Part shown: positions 1-10,252 of the stretch, piece after piece
Numbering within the stretch: position 1 is the first letter of the stretch
Layout: each line of letters opens with the position of its first letter
Source of the DNA: Anaerolineae bacterium
GTDB taxonomy: Bacteria; Chloroflexota; Anaerolineae; Anaerolineales; Villigracilaceae
Reading direction: 5' to 3'
DNA length: 64,000 nucleotides
Assembly (NCBI GenBank): GCA_022013685.1
Contig: JAKLPV010000085.1
Location: forward strand, 1-64,000
Position numbers and translations under genes: made by a program
The notes under the pieces: generated by a model
What the model was told of the DNA's origin: nothing
Seen by the model: only the letters and a program-made list of their open reading frames with translations
The model's database searches: none

Positions 1-2
1 AA

Positions 3-182
3 AAACGCATTGTGCGTGATTTGCTCAACATACCGGGGCTGGTTGTCTGGCACGAAAATGGGTTACAAATTGACTTGCTAAGCCAAAAGCAATTTTCAGC
101 GGAACTGGCTTTGTGCTTGGAAAGGTACTGTTTTGGCTTCGTAGAGCGATTAGAAACCGCTTCTGTTTGCACTAAAAAATAG
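3..182 (+). CDS. C-terminal end of a truncated CDS, possibly a transposase (family uncertain)
   Basis: Open frame from the window edge: KRIVRDLLNIPGLVVWHENGLQIDLLSQKQFSAELALCLERYCFGF... ending at TAG 180-182. It resembles transposase C-termini only loosely. Confidence 0.3.
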   Translation, partial: KRIVRDLLNIPGLVVWHENGLQIDLLSQKQFSAELALCLERYCFGFVERLETASVCTKK

Positions 183-395
183 AAATACCGTCTGTTTGCG
201 CAAAAATAAGGTGTAAGAAAAAACCAATTCGCTTATTGCATTCGAGAATCATTCGTGCCAAAGGAGGAGGCCGGTTGGAAGAACCAGAAAGATGCACAGA
301 AAGAACACATTCGCCAAACAATAAATATATAATTGAGTCGCCAACGAAACATTTCAATAACCGCAAATTCGATTTCAATTCAGGAGGTTTTGGCC

Positions 396-1703
396 ATGCC
401 CCAGTCGCGTGCAACATCCTTTAACTATGCAGTTGGCATGTTTGGCACATCTATCCCAATCAACATGCTCAAAACGTTTGCGTTTACTTACTACGTACTT
501 GGCATGGGGGTGACAACCCAGCAATGGGCGGCCATGTTGCTAATTTACACAATTATCGATGCTCTTGACAATCCCATTTACGGTTTCCTTTCTGATCGGA
601 CGCGCTCACGCTGGGGGCGCCGACGCCCCTGGTTGGCGATTGGTACTCCACTCCTGATCCTTAGTTTTATTGCCTTTTACAACGCGCCCGATTTTCTTGC
701 AGGCAATTCCATCTTTGCCTATGGTATGCTTTTCTACATCCTGGCCGGGACGCTCGATTCAGTGATTAATGCCAATTACGGCGCATTATTCCCCGAACTG
801 TTCCGCGAAGATTCCAGCCGGGCAAAGACCAACGCTATGCGCCAGGCTTTTCAACTGGTGGCAATGATCATCAGCATTGCCCTTACCCCGATGGTAACCG
901 AAGCGCTGGGCTATGGCCTGACGTCCATCATCTACGGCATCCTGGGTGGGGTGGTTATCCTGTATATGACCTTTACCTGTCGGGAAAAGGAACCTGAACC
1001 CGATGAAGCTAAACCGGGCCTATTAAAGGCGCTTAAGGATCTCTTGACCAATAAGAAATTTTGGATAGCCGGGCTTGCCAATGCTTTTTACAGTGCTGCC
1101 ATGTCGCTGGTGCTTGCTTCGGTAGCATTCTACGTTCAATATGCCCTTGGTCTTTCCAGCGGGCAATCCACATTCCTGCTGGCGGCAGTGCTGTTAGTTG
1201 CAATTGCAGGTGTAAGTCTCTGGGCCTGGCTGATCAGGAAATTTTCGCTGCTACCCATCTGGCGGCTTTCCCTGGCGATTCTGACCGTTACGTTCATCCC
1301 GCTGTATTTTGCTTCGAACCTTGTGATGGCTGTCGCTTTTTCAGCTTTTATCGGCCTAGGCTTCGCGGGCGTCATTACTACCATGGATTTGATTGGCGCC
1401 AAGATCATGGACGAGGATACGCGCAAACACGGCTTGCGGCGGGAGGGGATTATCTCCAGTGCGCTGGGGTTCATGAACCGCCTGAACGGTCTTTTCACCA
1501 GCGTAGCCTATCTCCTGGTTTTTCAGATTTACGGATTCGAGAGCGGCGATAATCCCGGCGCGAACCCGGATGAGGCCGCCCGCTTCCTGATGACGATTGT
1601 CCCGCCGGTACTAATGATGATTAGTTTTGCCATCTCATGGTTCATCAACTTCAATGAAAAACCTGCCGAATCGTCGACACAGGCAGAAGCGGTTATAGAA
1701 TAG
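396..1703 (+). CDS. MFS transporter, glycoside-pentoside-hexuronide (GPH) cation symporter type
   Basis: 12-TM-like hydrophobic protein with DALDNPIYGFLSDRTRSRWGRRRPWL motif; AGGAGG RBS just before ATG 396. Confidence 0.85.
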   Translation: MPQSRATSFNYAVGMFGTSIPINMLKTFAFTYYVLGMGVTTQQWAAMLLIYTIIDALDNPIYGFLSDRTRSRWGRRRPWLAIGTPLLILSFIAFYNAPDFLAGNSIFAYGMLFYILAGTLDSVINANYGALFPELFREDSSRAKTNAMRQAFQLVAMIISIALTPMVTEALGYGLTSIIYGILGGVVILYMTFTCREKEPEPDEAKPGLLKALKDLLTNKKFWIAGLANAFYSAAMSLVLASVAFYVQYALGLSSGQSTFLLAAVLLVAIAGVSLWAWLIRKFSLLPIWRLSLAILTVTFIPLYFASNLVMAVAFSAFIGLGFAGVITTMDLIGAKIMDEDTRKHGLRREGIISSALGFMNRLNGLFTSVAYLLVFQIYGFESGDNPGANPDEAARFLMTIVPPVLMMISFAISWFINFNEKPAESSTQAEAVIE

Positions 1704-1714
1704 GCAGGTGCGCG

Positions 1715-2488
1715 ATGGCACTCCTCCGTCTGGATCACGTCCCCGAGACCGTCAAGGTCACCCATCCCTTATACATTATCATCCCCGACCCCGGGAAAAT
1801 AAGCGCCACACCTGTTGCCAGGCGGAAAGTCTTGTACCTGCTGCACGGCCTGAGCGACGACGCCAGCGCCTGGCAACGATACACTTCCATTGAGACTCTC
1901 GCCGCCGCTTACGGCTTGGTGGTGGTCATGCCTTCAGCCGGTCGCAGTTTCTACACCGACCAGCCCAACGGTCAAAACTATTTTTCTTACCTGACCGATG
2001 AACTGCCGCGTTACCTGGGCGATGTGCTTGGGCTGTCCCCACGCCGGGAAGATACTTTCATCGCCGGGAATTCGATGGGCGGTTACGGCGCATTTAAAGC
2101 GGCTTTGCTCCACCCGGAACGTTATGCCGCGGCGGCCAGTTTTTCGGGTGTGCTGTCTCTCGAAATTCTAAAATTCGCCGATAACCTGCGTCAGCGCGAA
2201 TTTTCTCTGTTGTTCGGTGACCTGAATAAGCTCTCCGGGAGCGAGAACGATCCGGCAATCTGGCTGCAAAATGCTGCCCAAAACCCGTCTGCGCTGCCGC
2301 ATCTTTTCATCAGCGTTGGCCGCCAGGAAGATATTTACGCGCTCAGCGGCCACTTTCACGTCGCTTGCCAGTCGTTGGGGGTGCGCTCTGAATACCACGA
2401 AGAAGATGGCCAACACAACTGGTTCCTGTGGGACAAACATATCCGCCTGTTTCTGAGTTCCATTCTCGGGCCAATCCCCGCTGATTAG
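1715..2488 (+). CDS. Alpha/beta hydrolase esterase (esterase D / tributyrin esterase-like)
   Basis: LLHGLSDD, GNSMGGYGAFKAAL nucleophile elbow and DGQHNWFLWD histidine region. Confidence 0.8.
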   Translation: MALLRLDHVPETVKVTHPLYIIIPDPGKISATPVARRKVLYLLHGLSDDASAWQRYTSIETLAAAYGLVVVMPSAGRSFYTDQPNGQNYFSYLTDELPRYLGDVLGLSPRREDTFIAGNSMGGYGAFKAALLHPERYAAAASFSGVLSLEILKFADNLRQREFSLLFGDLNKLSGSENDPAIWLQNAAQNPSALPHLFISVGRQEDIYALSGHFHVACQSLGVRSEYHEEDGQHNWFLWDKHIRLFLSSILGPIPAD

Positions 2489-2495
2489 GAGAGCC

Positions 2496-3812
2496 ATGGA
2501 CAACCCGCTGCGCATCCAGTATTTTGTCGGTTCCCAACAGGAAGGCCAGTACCTGACCATTCCTTTCGATATGCCGCCCGAAGTTGAGTCATTTTCTCTC
2601 TCTTACCATTATGAACGCCATCATGGGGACGAAACCGGCGTTGCACATGGCAGTTTTACCGCGCGGCAGGAGAGAAACATTATCGATCTGGGATTGATTG
2701 CCCCTGACGGCACACAGGTCGGCGCTTCTGGTTCGGACAAGAGTAGTTTCCAGATCAGCGAGACGTACGCCACACCCGGCTACCGAGCCTGCCGCTTGCT
2801 TCCTGGCGAATGGCGAATTTTGCTCGGCGCCTACAAAGTCGCACCGGAAGGAGTCACTGTCACCTACGAGTTGAACTTTGCCCCCAAGCGCTTACGTCTG
2901 CTCAAAGGCGATTTGCACACTCATACCCTGGCTTCGGATGGCGTCCTGACCCTCAACGAATTGGGGCATCAGGCCCTGCGCCACGGCCTGGATTTCCTGG
3001 TCATCACCGACCATAACCAGACGATTTCAGCCGACGCCCTACCGTGCATCCCCGGGCTGACACTCATCCCCGGAGTTGAGTGGACGCATTACAAGGGCCA
3101 CGCCAATTTCAGCGGTGTGGATCGGCCTTACGACGGCTCGTTCATGGCAAACACACCCGAAGAAGTGCAGGCGCATTTCACCTGCGCGCATGAGCGTGGC
3201 GCGCTCATTACCGTCAATCACCCGTTCGATGAGGGCTGTCCGTTCTTGTTCGATATGAATTCCTTACCCTATGATTGCCTTGAAATCTGGAACGGGCCGA
3301 TGCGCATGTCCAATATCCAGGCCCTTGGGTTCTGGCACAGCCTTCTCGTTGCCGGTCAAAAAGTCCCTATCTGTGGCGGGAGCGATTATCATCGCAGTCA
3401 ACTCTTCCTGTTTCTTGGCGGCCCGACCACCTGCGTCTATTCTCAATCTGCAGGCCCATCCGATATTCTTTCCGCATTGCGGCAAGGACACGCCTACATC
3501 GTCTACGCGCCGGACGGTCCAACGCTGGAATTGACTGCCGGGGACGCCATCCTGGGTCACAGCGTTCGCTTCTCTCAATCCAGGGAAATGCAGATCATGG
3601 TCGGCAATTTGCGCGCCGGCGATATTCTGCAGATTGTTACAGCACAGGGCGGCACCCCGCTTCTGAAAGCTGAAACAAACGGAAATTTTCAGGGACATTT
3701 CACACTGGATGCTCCCGGATTTGCTCGCGTCGAAGTTCTGCGCGAGTTTGTTCCCGGCGTGCCTATGCTTCCGGCGCTGATCTCCAACCCAATTTATTTT
3801 GATGCAGATTGA
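2496..3812 (+). CDS. CehA/McbA-type PHP-domain metallohydrolase
   Basis: GDLHTHTLASDG, ITDHNQ, PGVEWTHYKGHANF, NHPFDEGCPF, GGSDYHRS metal-binding motifs. Confidence 0.8.
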   Translation: MDNPLRIQYFVGSQQEGQYLTIPFDMPPEVESFSLSYHYERHHGDETGVAHGSFTARQERNIIDLGLIAPDGTQVGASGSDKSSFQISETYATPGYRACRLLPGEWRILLGAYKVAPEGVTVTYELNFAPKRLRLLKGDLHTHTLASDGVLTLNELGHQALRHGLDFLVITDHNQTISADALPCIPGLTLIPGVEWTHYKGHANFSGVDRPYDGSFMANTPEEVQAHFTCAHERGALITVNHPFDEGCPFLFDMNSLPYDCLEIWNGPMRMSNIQALGFWHSLLVAGQKVPICGGSDYHRSQLFLFLGGPTTCVYSQSAGPSDILSALRQGHAYIVYAPDGPTLELTAGDAILGHSVRFSQSREMQIMVGNLRAGDILQIVTAQGGTPLLKAETNGNFQGHFTLDAPGFARVEVLREFVPGVPMLPALISNPIYFDAD

Positions 3813-3829
3813 AGAAATGTAGAGACACA

Positions 3830-6800
3830 ATGCAAAAACACATCGAACTGACCCGCCAAAGAGCTCAAAATTTTTCCACAAAACTTACAACCCTTTTCTA
3901 TCCTGTGCGTGAGCCGGTGTCGATTGCGGTTCACCATGCCCCCGGACGGATTCCCTACCGGGATGCCATGCAGGGCGACTACCGCCCGACAAATACAGGC
4001 GAAAAATTTGGCCCGCTCTGGTCCACCCACTGGTTCCGGGTCAATCTTGAAATCCCATCGGGCTGGCAGGGGCGGGAAGTGCACCTGTTGTGGGACTCAT
4101 CCTCCGAGGCCTGCATCTGGCAGGATGGCGTTCCACTACAAGGCCTGACCGGTTCTTTTAACGGTTGGCTGCCTGAGCCCGTCCGCAAAGAACTCTGCAT
4201 TACGAAAGAAGCGCACGGAGGCGAATCATTTGAATTTTATGTTGAAGTAGCCTGTAACGGCTTGTTCGGGTTGGATAACCAGGCCCACAATTTCCATATC
4301 GGCGAATTGGTTCAGGCTGAAATTGCTGTATTTGACCGCGACGTCTGGAACCTTTATTGGGATTTGAAAGTCATCGCCGATATGGCCCTGCACCTGCCTG
4401 CCAATACCCCGCGTTGCGGTCAGGCGCTTGCTGCGGCCAATGAAATGGTCAATACCATCCTGCTGAATGACAAATCCACCTGGCCAGCGGCCCACGCAAT
4501 CGCCGCCCGTTTCTTCTCGGCGCACAATGGCGGCGGCCAGCATAATTTATCTGCCATTGGGCAAGCCCATATCGACACAGCTTGGCTGTGGCCCATTGCC
4601 GAGACAAAACGCAAATGCGTGCGCACCTTTGCCAGCGCCACGCGCTACATGAATGAGTATCCCGAATACCGCTTTGCCTGTTCGCAAGCCCAACAACTTG
4701 AATGGATGAAAGAACAATACCCTGAGCTGTACGCAGGTATCGTTGAGAAAGCGCATGCCGGGCAGTTCATCCCGGTCGGCGGCACCTGGGTCGAACCAGA
4801 TTGCAACATCCCCTCCGGCGAATCGCTGGTGCGCCAGTTCCTGTATGGGCAGCGCTTCTTCGAAGCCGAGTTTGGCCTGCGCTGCCAGGAGTTCTGGAAC
4901 CCGGATGTTTTCGGTTACAGCGGCGCGCTGCCCCAAATCATGAAATTGGCCGGCATCGACTATTTTCTGACTCAAAAACTATCCTGGAACCAGTTCAACA
5001 AGCCTGCCAGCCACACCTTCCTGTGGGAAGGCATTGATGGCTCACGCATCCTGACCCACTTCCCCCCGGCCGACACCTATAACTCGCTGGCCAATGTCGA
5101 GGAAGTGCTGTACAGCGTCAGTAACTTCAAAGACCACGAGCGCGCCAACGAAAGCTACCTGCTCTTCGGCTACGGTGACGGCGGTGGCGGCCCCACACCG
5201 GCCATGCTTGAACAATTGCGCCGCATGGCCGATGTAGACGGCCTGCCGCGCACCCAGATCCGTTCACCACACGAGTTTTTTGCCCGCTGCGCGGCTGACC
5301 TGAAAGACTCGCTGGTCATGGTCGGTGAGTTGTATTTCGAGCTGCATCGCGGCACCTACACTTCGCAGGCGCGGAATAAGAAATTTAACCGCCAATCCGA
5401 GCTTTTATTGCGGGATGTGGAGATGCTCTCTGCGCTGGCACTGGTCACGCGCGGACTCGCCTACCCGGCAAATGCCTTGCAAAAACTATGGAAACTGGTG
5501 CTGACCAACCAGTTCCACGACATCATCCCCGGCTCGTCGATTGGCGAAGTCTATGCGGACTCGACCAAAGACTACGCAGTTGTTTTGGAGCAGGCCGCGG
5601 CCCTCCACGAAAAAGCCCTCCAGGCCCTGACACCTGGTACCTCAGCACCTGAAACTGACAAGATTTTTGTTTTCAACACCCTGGGTTTTCCGCGGACCGA
5701 AGTGGTGGACTTGGGCGGCCGCCTGGGGTTGGTTTCCGCACCCTCGCTTGGTTATGCCATCCAGACTCCGGCGACAACGACTGAAACCGTTTCCGTGACC
5801 GAGACGGAACCCGGCTTTATTCTCGAAAATACTCTCTTGAAGGCCGTCTTTAACCGCCAGGGCGGGCTGACCAGCCTGCTCGACAAATCCGCCCAGCGCG
5901 AAAGCATCGAACCCGGCCAGGCGGGCAACACCTTTGTGCTCTACGAGGATCTGCCTAATGCCTGGGAAGCCTGGGATGTGGATGCCTTTCATTTGGAGAA
6001 AAAGCTGGTCATGGGCGGCGCAAGCTCGGTCAACATTGTCGAATCCGGCCCTCTGCGCGCAGCCATCGCATTTGAATACGTGCTTTCCCCGCACAGCACG
6101 ATCCGGCAGGTTGTTTCGCTGGATGCGCTTTCAGCGCGGCTTGATTTTGCCTGTCAGGTGGATTGGCGCGAAAAGCAAAAATTTCTAAAGGTGGAATTCC
6201 CGCTCAACCTGCGCGCATCCTATGCCACCTATGAAATCCAGTTTGGGCATGTGCAGCGGCCGACACATTTCAACACATCCTACGATATGGCCCGTTTTGA
6301 AGTTCCTGCCCACAAATGGGCGGATCTTTCCGAACCGGATTTTGGCGTGGCGCTGCTGAACGATTGCAAGTACGGTTACGCTGCGCACGGCAACATTCTG
6401 CGGCTGTCACTCTTGCGCGCGCCCACCTACCCCGACCCGCAGGCCGATCAGGGCCGGCACCAATTCCGTTTCGCCCTCTGCCCGCACGCGGGGAATCCGC
6501 AGTCTGCCGGTATAACGGAAGCCGCCTGCTGCTTCAACGTGCCCCTTTTGACGGCAAAATCCGGCGGACAGGACATCCAACAAGCCTTTTTCTCGCTCAA
6601 TCAGCCCGCCGTCCTGCTCGATACCATCAAGAAGGCCGAGGACAGCGAGGCCCTGATCCTGCGCCTGTACGAGGCGCGCGGAACACGGGGCAAGCTGCGC
6701 TTGACGAGTCCGTTGCCTGTCCAGTCGGCCGCGCTGGTAAATTTACTCGAAGACGAGATTTCCCATCTCGACTGGCAGGATGGCGGCGTGGAACTCTCTT

Positions 6801-6841
6801 TCAAGCCTTTTGAAATTATTAGCATGCGTTTGACGCTTTAA
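3830..6841 (+). CDS. Alpha-mannosidase, glycoside hydrolase family 38
   Basis: GH38 signature AIGQAHIDTAWLWPIAETKRK and FWNPDVFGYSGALPQIM; ~1000 aa. Confidence 0.92.
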   Translation: MQKHIELTRQRAQNFSTKLTTLFYPVREPVSIAVHHAPGRIPYRDAMQGDYRPTNTGEKFGPLWSTHWFRVNLEIPSGWQGREVHLLWDSSSEACIWQDGVPLQGLTGSFNGWLPEPVRKELCITKEAHGGESFEFYVEVACNGLFGLDNQAHNFHIGELVQAEIAVFDRDVWNLYWDLKVIADMALHLPANTPRCGQALAAANEMVNTILLNDKSTWPAAHAIAARFFSAHNGGGQHNLSAIGQAHIDTAWLWPIAETKRKCVRTFASATRYMNEYPEYRFACSQAQQLEWMKEQYPELYAGIVEKAHAGQFIPVGGTWVEPDCNIPSGESLVRQFLYGQRFFEAEFGLRCQEFWNPDVFGYSGALPQIMKLAGIDYFLTQKLSWNQFNKPASHTFLWEGIDGSRILTHFPPADTYNSLANVEEVLYSVSNFKDHERANESYLLFGYGDGGGGPTPAMLEQLRRMADVDGLPRTQIRSPHEFFARCAADLKDSLVMVGELYFELHRGTYTSQARNKKFNRQSELLLRDVEMLSALALVTRGLAYPANALQKLWKLVLTNQFHDIIPGSSIGEVYADSTKDYAVVLEQAAALHEKALQALTPGTSAPETDKIFVFNTLGFPRTEVVDLGGRLGLVSAPSLGYAIQTPATTTETVSVTETEPGFILENTLLKAVFNRQGGLTSLLDKSAQRESIEPGQAGNTFVLYEDLPNAWEAWDVDAFHLEKKLVMGGASSVNIVESGPLRAAIAFEYVLSPHSTIRQVVSLDALSARLDFACQVDWREKQKFLKVEFPLNLRASYATYEIQFGHVQRPTHFNTSYDMARFEVPAHKWADLSEPDFGVALLNDCKYGYAAHGNILRLSLLRAPTYPDPQADQGRHQFRFALCPHAGNPQSAGITEAACCFNVPLLTAKSGGQDIQQAFFSLNQPAVLLDTIKKAEDSEALILRLYEARGTRGKLRLTSPLPVQSAALVNLLEDEISHLDWQDGGVELSFKPFEIISMRLTL

Positions 6842-6867
6842 GAATGAAAATAGATTTTGTTCTCGAA

Positions 6868-8205
6868 TCAAGAACGCCATGCGTTGAACTTAATCCCAAA
6901 GCCTTTAGGGGTCATGGATGGGCTGTATGCTTTTTTTAGCTTGTAATTGGCAGGGTCCATTGTAAATTCGGTATAGCGCAGCATGGTCGCCACCACCAGC
7001 ATTATCTGCACTTCTGCAAGCCCTGCGCCCAGACAGGTATGCGGCCCAGCGCCAAATGGGGCAAAAGCGCCGCGTTTCTTGTGCTCGTTGCGCGGCTCGC
7101 GATAACGGTCAATATCGAATTTGTACGGGTCTTTGTAAAATTCGGGCGAAAAATGCGGAGCGGCATTGGCAATCATGAAATGTTCATCTTTTTTGATGAC
7201 ATATCCGCCGTATTCCAGGTCACGGAGCGCCTTGCGCGGCAGCACGCCAGCAATTGGATACAGGCGCAGTGTTTCCTGGGCTACCACATGCAAAGTGTGC
7301 ATGCTGCGGAAAGATTCTGGCGTGGGAACGCCTTCCGCAAAGACCCGATCGGCTTCGGCGCGGGCCTCCGCCAGAATATCGGGATGTTGCAGCAATTCGT
7401 AGAGCATAAAGGAGGAGACATTCGCAACTGTATCCAGCCCGGCAAAATATCCCGCCAGGGTCAGGAACAGCGCCTCATCATGGCTCAAAAAATCGGGGTC
7501 CTGGCTGCTGGTGTCGGCCAGATTATCCAGCAAATTATCTTCATCTATTTCAGGCCGATTTTTCTTGCGCTCTTCAAAAACCAGGCTGGCAAATTCCTTG
7601 GCGCGCTGATGGGCATGCTGATACCTGGCCGACTGGAGCGTGCTGGCCGGCTTGAGATGGCTGACATGTACTTCCAAAAGCATCGTCCACCAGGTCACAA
7701 TATCGTCAAAATATTCGCCCGGCACCCGGTCGTTGCTCAATACACCCAGAATATTGGCCGTGATTTGTTGCATAAAACGGGCTGCCGGAATGCGCTGGCC
7801 CAACTCCTGCTGCTGGATGAGTTCGGTGATCAAGGCAACCACCTGGGGCACGTTCGAGACCAGCGCTTCGCGCGAGAAACTCTTACGCATCAACCGGCGC
7901 ATGCGGGCATGCTCGGGGCCATCGAGCATGGTGATGGTTTTCTTGCCGCCAAAATCTTGCACCACAGGTTCCCAGGTGTCCCAGGCGCTAAAGGCGTCGG
8001 GTTGGGTTCCCATCAGCATATTGATCTCCGGCCCGGCCAGCACTTTAAACTCGTTGCCCAAAGCCCGTACTCGGAAAACCGGCCCGAGTTTGCGATACTG
8101 GGTATAGAAAAAATCCTGGGCATCATTGGATAGCGCCAGGATGGAACCAACAAAGGGCAAGCCCGGGGCCAGCGGGGGTGTATTGGCGGAGGGGGTCGTT
8201 GACAT
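6868..8205 (-). CDS. Cytochrome P450
   Basis: Heme-Cys loop FGAGPHTCLGAGLAEVQ, ETLRLYP (ExxR), AGLDTVAN I-helix. Confidence 0.93.
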   Translation of the reverse strand: MSTTPSANTPPLAPGLPFVGSILALSNDAQDFFYTQYRKLGPVFRVRALGNEFKVLAGPEINMLMGTQPDAFSAWDTWEPVVQDFGGKKTITMLDGPEHARMRRLMRKSFSREALVSNVPQVVALITELIQQQELGQRIPAARFMQQITANILGVLSNDRVPGEYFDDIVTWWTMLLEVHVSHLKPASTLQSARYQHAHQRAKEFASLVFEERKKNRPEIDEDNLLDNLADTSSQDPDFLSHDEALFLTLAGYFAGLDTVANVSSFMLYELLQHPDILAEARAEADRVFAEGVPTPESFRSMHTLHVVAQETLRLYPIAGVLPRKALRDLEYGGYVIKKDEHFMIANAAPHFSPEFYKDPYKFDIDRYREPRNEHKKRGAFAPFGAGPHTCLGAGLAEVQIMLVVATMLRYTEFTMDPANYKLKKAYSPSMTPKGFGIKFNAWRS

Positions 8206-8413
8206 GGATGCACCTCAATCTATTATTAATCAGAGTATTTGGGTGATTATAAGATAGTATTATTGGAGAATGATAAGAAGATTTGTATCAAAGTCAAGGA
8301 AGCGCGCATAGAAAATCTCTCTATGGGCTGCCCAGAGGCGCATCCTGCCAATATTGGGTACAATCAAATCAATGACCCGCCCAGAAGTAATCTTGTCCAC
8401 ATTGGAGAATCAC

Positions 8414-9478
8414 ATGCCCCACCTTTTTGACCCGATCACAATCAAAGGAATCACCCTGCGCAACCGGATCGGCGTTTCGCCGATGTGCATGTACAGCTAC
8501 ACCGATGGCTTTTCGAACGACTGGCAGATCATCCATCTGGGCGCCCGCGCGGCAGGCGGCGCGGGACTGGTGATTGCCGAAGCAACCGCGGTGGAAGCGC
8601 GCGGCCGCATCACGCCGCATGACCTTGGCATCTGGTCTGACGAGCATATCGAAGCGCTGGCCCGCATGACCCGCATGGTCAGGGAAAACGGCGCAATTGC
8701 GGGGATTCAGATCGCCCATGCCGGCAGAAAAGCCAGCACCCAGCGCCCCTGGGATGGCGGAAAGCTGATCCCGCCCGACGCGCCGCTTGGCTGGCAGGTT
8801 GTTGGCCCGAGCCCGGTTGCTTACAATGAAGGATACGGCCTTCCCCACGAACTGAACCTCAGCGAGATCCGCGCGGTGCAAGAATCTTTCAAGGCTGCCG
8901 CCCGGCGCGCGCTGGCTGCCGGGTTTGAATGGCTCGAACTGCATGCCGCGCATGGCTACCTGATCCACAGTTTCTATTCACCCATCTCGAACCAGCGCAC
9001 GGATGAATATGGAGGCAGCTTTGAAAACCGCATCCGCTTTATGCTGGAAACCGTTCGCGCTGTGCGATCTGTCTGGCCCGAACGCCTGCCGCTGACCGCG
9101 CGCATTTCCGGCACCGACTGGGTGGAGGGCGGCTGGACCGTTGACGAGTCGATCGAGCTGGCGTGCCGCTTGAAAGTGGAAGGCCTCGATCTGATCGACT
9201 GCTCTTCCGGCGGCGGCGTTGCCCACGCCACAGTTCCGGTTGGCGCGGGCTATCAAGTTCCCATCTCCGAAGCCGTCCGCCGGGGCGCAGAGATTGCAAC
9301 CGCCGCCGTCGGGTTAATCCCCAGCGCGGCCCAGGCCGACGAGATCATTCGCAATGGCCGGGCAGATGTTGTATTATTAGGCAGGGAGATGCTGCGCGAT
9401 CCCTATTGGGCGTTGCACGCTGCCCAGGCGCTTAAACAACCGGCGCCGATCCCCGCGCAATACCTGCGGGCGTTTTAA
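8414..9478 (+). CDS. NADH:flavin oxidoreductase / old yellow enzyme (YqjM-like)
   Basis: FDPITIKGITLRNRIGVSPMCMYS, QIAHAGRKAS, ELHAAHGYLIHSFYSPISNQRTDEYGGSFENR. Confidence 0.92.
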   Translation: MPHLFDPITIKGITLRNRIGVSPMCMYSYTDGFSNDWQIIHLGARAAGGAGLVIAEATAVEARGRITPHDLGIWSDEHIEALARMTRMVRENGAIAGIQIAHAGRKASTQRPWDGGKLIPPDAPLGWQVVGPSPVAYNEGYGLPHELNLSEIRAVQESFKAAARRALAAGFEWLELHAAHGYLIHSFYSPISNQRTDEYGGSFENRIRFMLETVRAVRSVWPERLPLTARISGTDWVEGGWTVDESIELACRLKVEGLDLIDCSSGGGVAHATVPVGAGYQVPISEAVRRGAEIATAAVGLIPSAAQADEIIRNGRADVVLLGREMLRDPYWALHAAQALKQPAPIPAQYLRAF

Positions 9479-9506
9479 TAGAACTCTTGCGTAAATGCTA
9501 TAACAA

Positions 9507-9610
9507 GTCCTGAGCGGAGCGTCCTTCGACTGCGGGCTACGCAAAATACGCTTCGCCCTCCGCTCAGGACAGCGTCAACTTAAGCAAAAAAGCGTAGTCG
9601 AAGGACGGTT
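9507..9610. repeat. Dispersed intergenic palindromic repeat (family 1)
   Basis: AGTCCTGAGCGGAGCGTCCTTCGACTGCG...CTCCGCTCAGGAC...GTAGTCGAAGGACGG. Confidence 0.8.
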
Positions 9611-9664
9611 GCAAGTGAAATACGATTTATACAAGATGTCTATTGTATGCTGGAGGAATAAACC

Positions 9665-10183
9665 ATGAAACTTACCGGTAAAACCATCGCCATTCTCGTT
9701 GCCCAGGATGTTGAAGACCTGGAATATTACGTGCCCCTGATGCGTCTGCAGGAAGAAGGCGCAACCGTGCTCAGCGCCGGGCTGGATCTGAAGCCCGTCA
9801 AAGGCAAAAACGGGCTGCCCATCACCCCCGATACCACCATCGAATCCCTGAAAGCAGAGGCCTTGTTCGCACTGATCATCCCTGGCGGTTGGGCGCCCGA
9901 CAAACTGCGCCGTTACCCCGTTGTCACCAACCTTGTGCGCCAGATGGACGCCGCCAACAAACCGCTTGGCATCATCTGCCACGGCGGGTTGATCGCCATT
10001 TCGGCCGGGATTGTTAAAGGCCATCGCGCCACCGGTTCGCTTGGCATTAAGGATGACCTGGTCAACGCAGGCGCGACCTGGGTCGACCAACCCGCCTTTC
10101 GTGATGGCAACCAGGTCTGGGGCCGGGTTGTGGCGGATATCCCTGATTTTTGCAGGGAGCTCGTGGCGCTTTTGGCCTCATAA
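9665..10183 (+). CDS. DJ-1/PfpI family (class I glutamine amidotransferase-like)
   Basis: IAILVAQDVEDLEYYVPLMRLQEEGA, LIIPGGWAPDKLRR, IICHGGLIAISAG nucleophile elbow. Confidence 0.9.
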   Translation: MKLTGKTIAILVAQDVEDLEYYVPLMRLQEEGATVLSAGLDLKPVKGKNGLPITPDTTIESLKAEALFALIIPGGWAPDKLRRYPVVTNLVRQMDAANKPLGIICHGGLIAISAGIVKGHRATGSLGIKDDLVNAGATWVDQPAFRDGNQVWGRVVADIPDFCRELVALLAS

Positions 10184-10217
10184 AAAAAATCGGCAAGCTG
10201 CAAAACAAGAAAAAAAA

Positions 10218-10246
10218 GAGCGCCGGGGGATTTTCCCTGGCGCTCT
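10218..10246 (-). terminator. Rho-independent terminator of the GH13 gene
   Basis: GAGCGCC...GGCGCTC hairpin; on the minus strand followed by a run of T (aaaaaaaa on +). Confidence 0.75.
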
Positions 10247-10252
10247 CGGCAT

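Noticed and set aside
172-230. Possible IS end: GTTTGCACTAAAAAATA / GTTTGCGCAAAAATAA direct repeat
   Set aside because: Short and imperfect; the partner end lies outside the window so an insertion element cannot be supported.
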